Source: Aureispira anguillae (lineage in GTDB: Bacteria; Bacteroidota; Bacteroidia; Chitinophagales; Saprospiraceae). Taken from it: a DNA stretch of 64,000 nt. The notes below the pieces were generated by a model that searched no databases, had not been told where the DNA came from, and saw only the letters and a list, made by a program, of their open reading frames with translations. The stretch covers positions 5,991,001 to 6,055,000 of the forward strand of contig NZ_AP026867.1 of assembly GCF_026000115.1 (NCBI RefSeq), given 5' to 3'. The translations under genes were made by a program, and so were the position numbers. Shown here in pieces: positions 63,645 through 64,000 of the stretch. How positions within the stretch are numbered: position 1 is the stretch's first letter; each line of letters starts with the position of its first letter.

Positions 63645-64000
63645 CTAAAATCCTCGTTTTATCAATGTCTTAGGCAACAACCGAATGCCTTCTGTTGTAA
63701 TACCATGCACCCTATAAACTCCTGCTGGCAAATCTTGAATAGAGAAGCTCGTAATTGTTGTTGCATCTGTTATTTGCTTCACCAGTCGTCCTGTCAAATC
63801 AACCACCTCAAGTTGAGTAATCATACTTGGTGCATTGACATAAACAGCTGCGCCATTGGTAGGATTAGGAAACAGTTCCATCGATTCTGTTAATATAGTT
63901 CCCTCGTTTAAAACTCCTAACACAGCAGTATTCTTTTTAAAAACAGTGGCATTAGATCCACTAATAAAAGGAATACCACTAGGTGTTATATCCATTTCAA
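63645..64000 (-). CDS. T9SS cargo protein, 3' part only (cut by window end)
   Basis: The last 116 or more residues of a leftward gene that continues past base 64000. ELFPNPTNGAAVYVNAP and SIQDLPAGVYRVHG with a final KRGF form a T9SS type A sorting domain. The mature domains lie outside the window, so the function is unknown. Confidence 0.75.
   Translation of the reverse strand, partial: EMDITPSGIPFISGSNATVFKKNTAVLGVLNEGTILTESMELFPNPTNGAAVYVNAPSMITQLEVVDLTGRLVKQITDATTITSFSIQDLPAGVYRVHGITTEGIRLLPKTLIKRGF

Noticed and set aside
1-64000. tRNA, rRNA or tmRNA genes
   Set aside because: I looked in the intergenic spaces and found no cloverleaf-like or conserved RNA sequence.

Overview
The window looks like chromosomal DNA of a marine-type Bacteroidota, most likely of the Saprospiria/Aureispira kind. 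The reasons are the AT-rich sequence, several proteins with type IX secretion (T9SS) C-terminal sorting domains (40793-42361, 42449-44743, 63645-64000), a PorE-like PD40/OmpA protein, GSCFA and DUF547 proteins, futalosine-pathway menaquinone synthesis (mqnC), and TTG-N20/21-TAnnTTTG promoters typical of the phylum. The genus is an inference from style. I found no rRNA, tRNA, CRISPR array, prophage or insertion-sequence transposase.

Layout. 1-10.4 kb: a CHAT/TPR protease, a coiled-coil HhH protein, an outer-membrane barrel, then a rightward run of GSCFA, AI-2E transporter, rhomboid and bestrophin genes. 10.4-16.2 kb: the most unusual segment. Two leftward cassettes share a 248-residue identical head protein but have different OmpA-like tails and different small downstream genes; they were made by a 965-bp direct duplication that also copied the 3' end of the neighbouring PD40/OmpA gene. 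16.4-24.4 kb: mnmG, a helical protein, a fused 2-oxoacid dehydrogenase E1, and a Fic protein preceded by eight exact 24-bp repeats. 24.5-30.9 kb: a leftward redox group (polyferredoxin, FAD oxidoreductase) with two DUF547-plus-barrel proteins, one lacking both motif cysteines. 31-40.5 kb: rRNA methyltransferase, mqnC, aldose epimerase, SDR, lipid kinase, a secreted JAMM-motif protein, meaB and a His-rich lipoprotein. 40.8-48.2 kb: two T9SS cargo proteins, then a helical protein and a compact set of SPOUT methyltransferase, ferredoxin, Bcp peroxidase and thioesterase. 48.2-57 kb: a leftward pseudaminic-acid-type nonulosonate cluster (pseB, pseC, a second NeuB-family synthase, pseF, pseG, SDR, phosphoesterase, ATP-grasp, pseI) split by a 338-bp element with terminal inverted repeats. 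57.4-64 kb: a lipoprotein, secA, a duplicated SnoaL-like lipoprotein, a Crp/Fnr regulator and a T9SS protein cut by the window end.

How it fits together. Much of the coding content concerns the cell surface: T9SS cargo and a T9SS-type OmpA protein, outer-membrane barrels, nonulosonate glycans, secreted lipoproteins and SecA for export. Intergenic spaces hold several dispersed repeat families built of short hyphenated palindromes (about 12.2, 20.2, 32.8 and 52.8 kb), a 3 x 47-bp array and a 21-bp palindrome near 35.2 kb. The best candidates for something undescribed are the duplicated head/variable-tail cassettes, the pse cluster with an ATP-grasp gene and no pseH, and the Fic gene with its repeat array.
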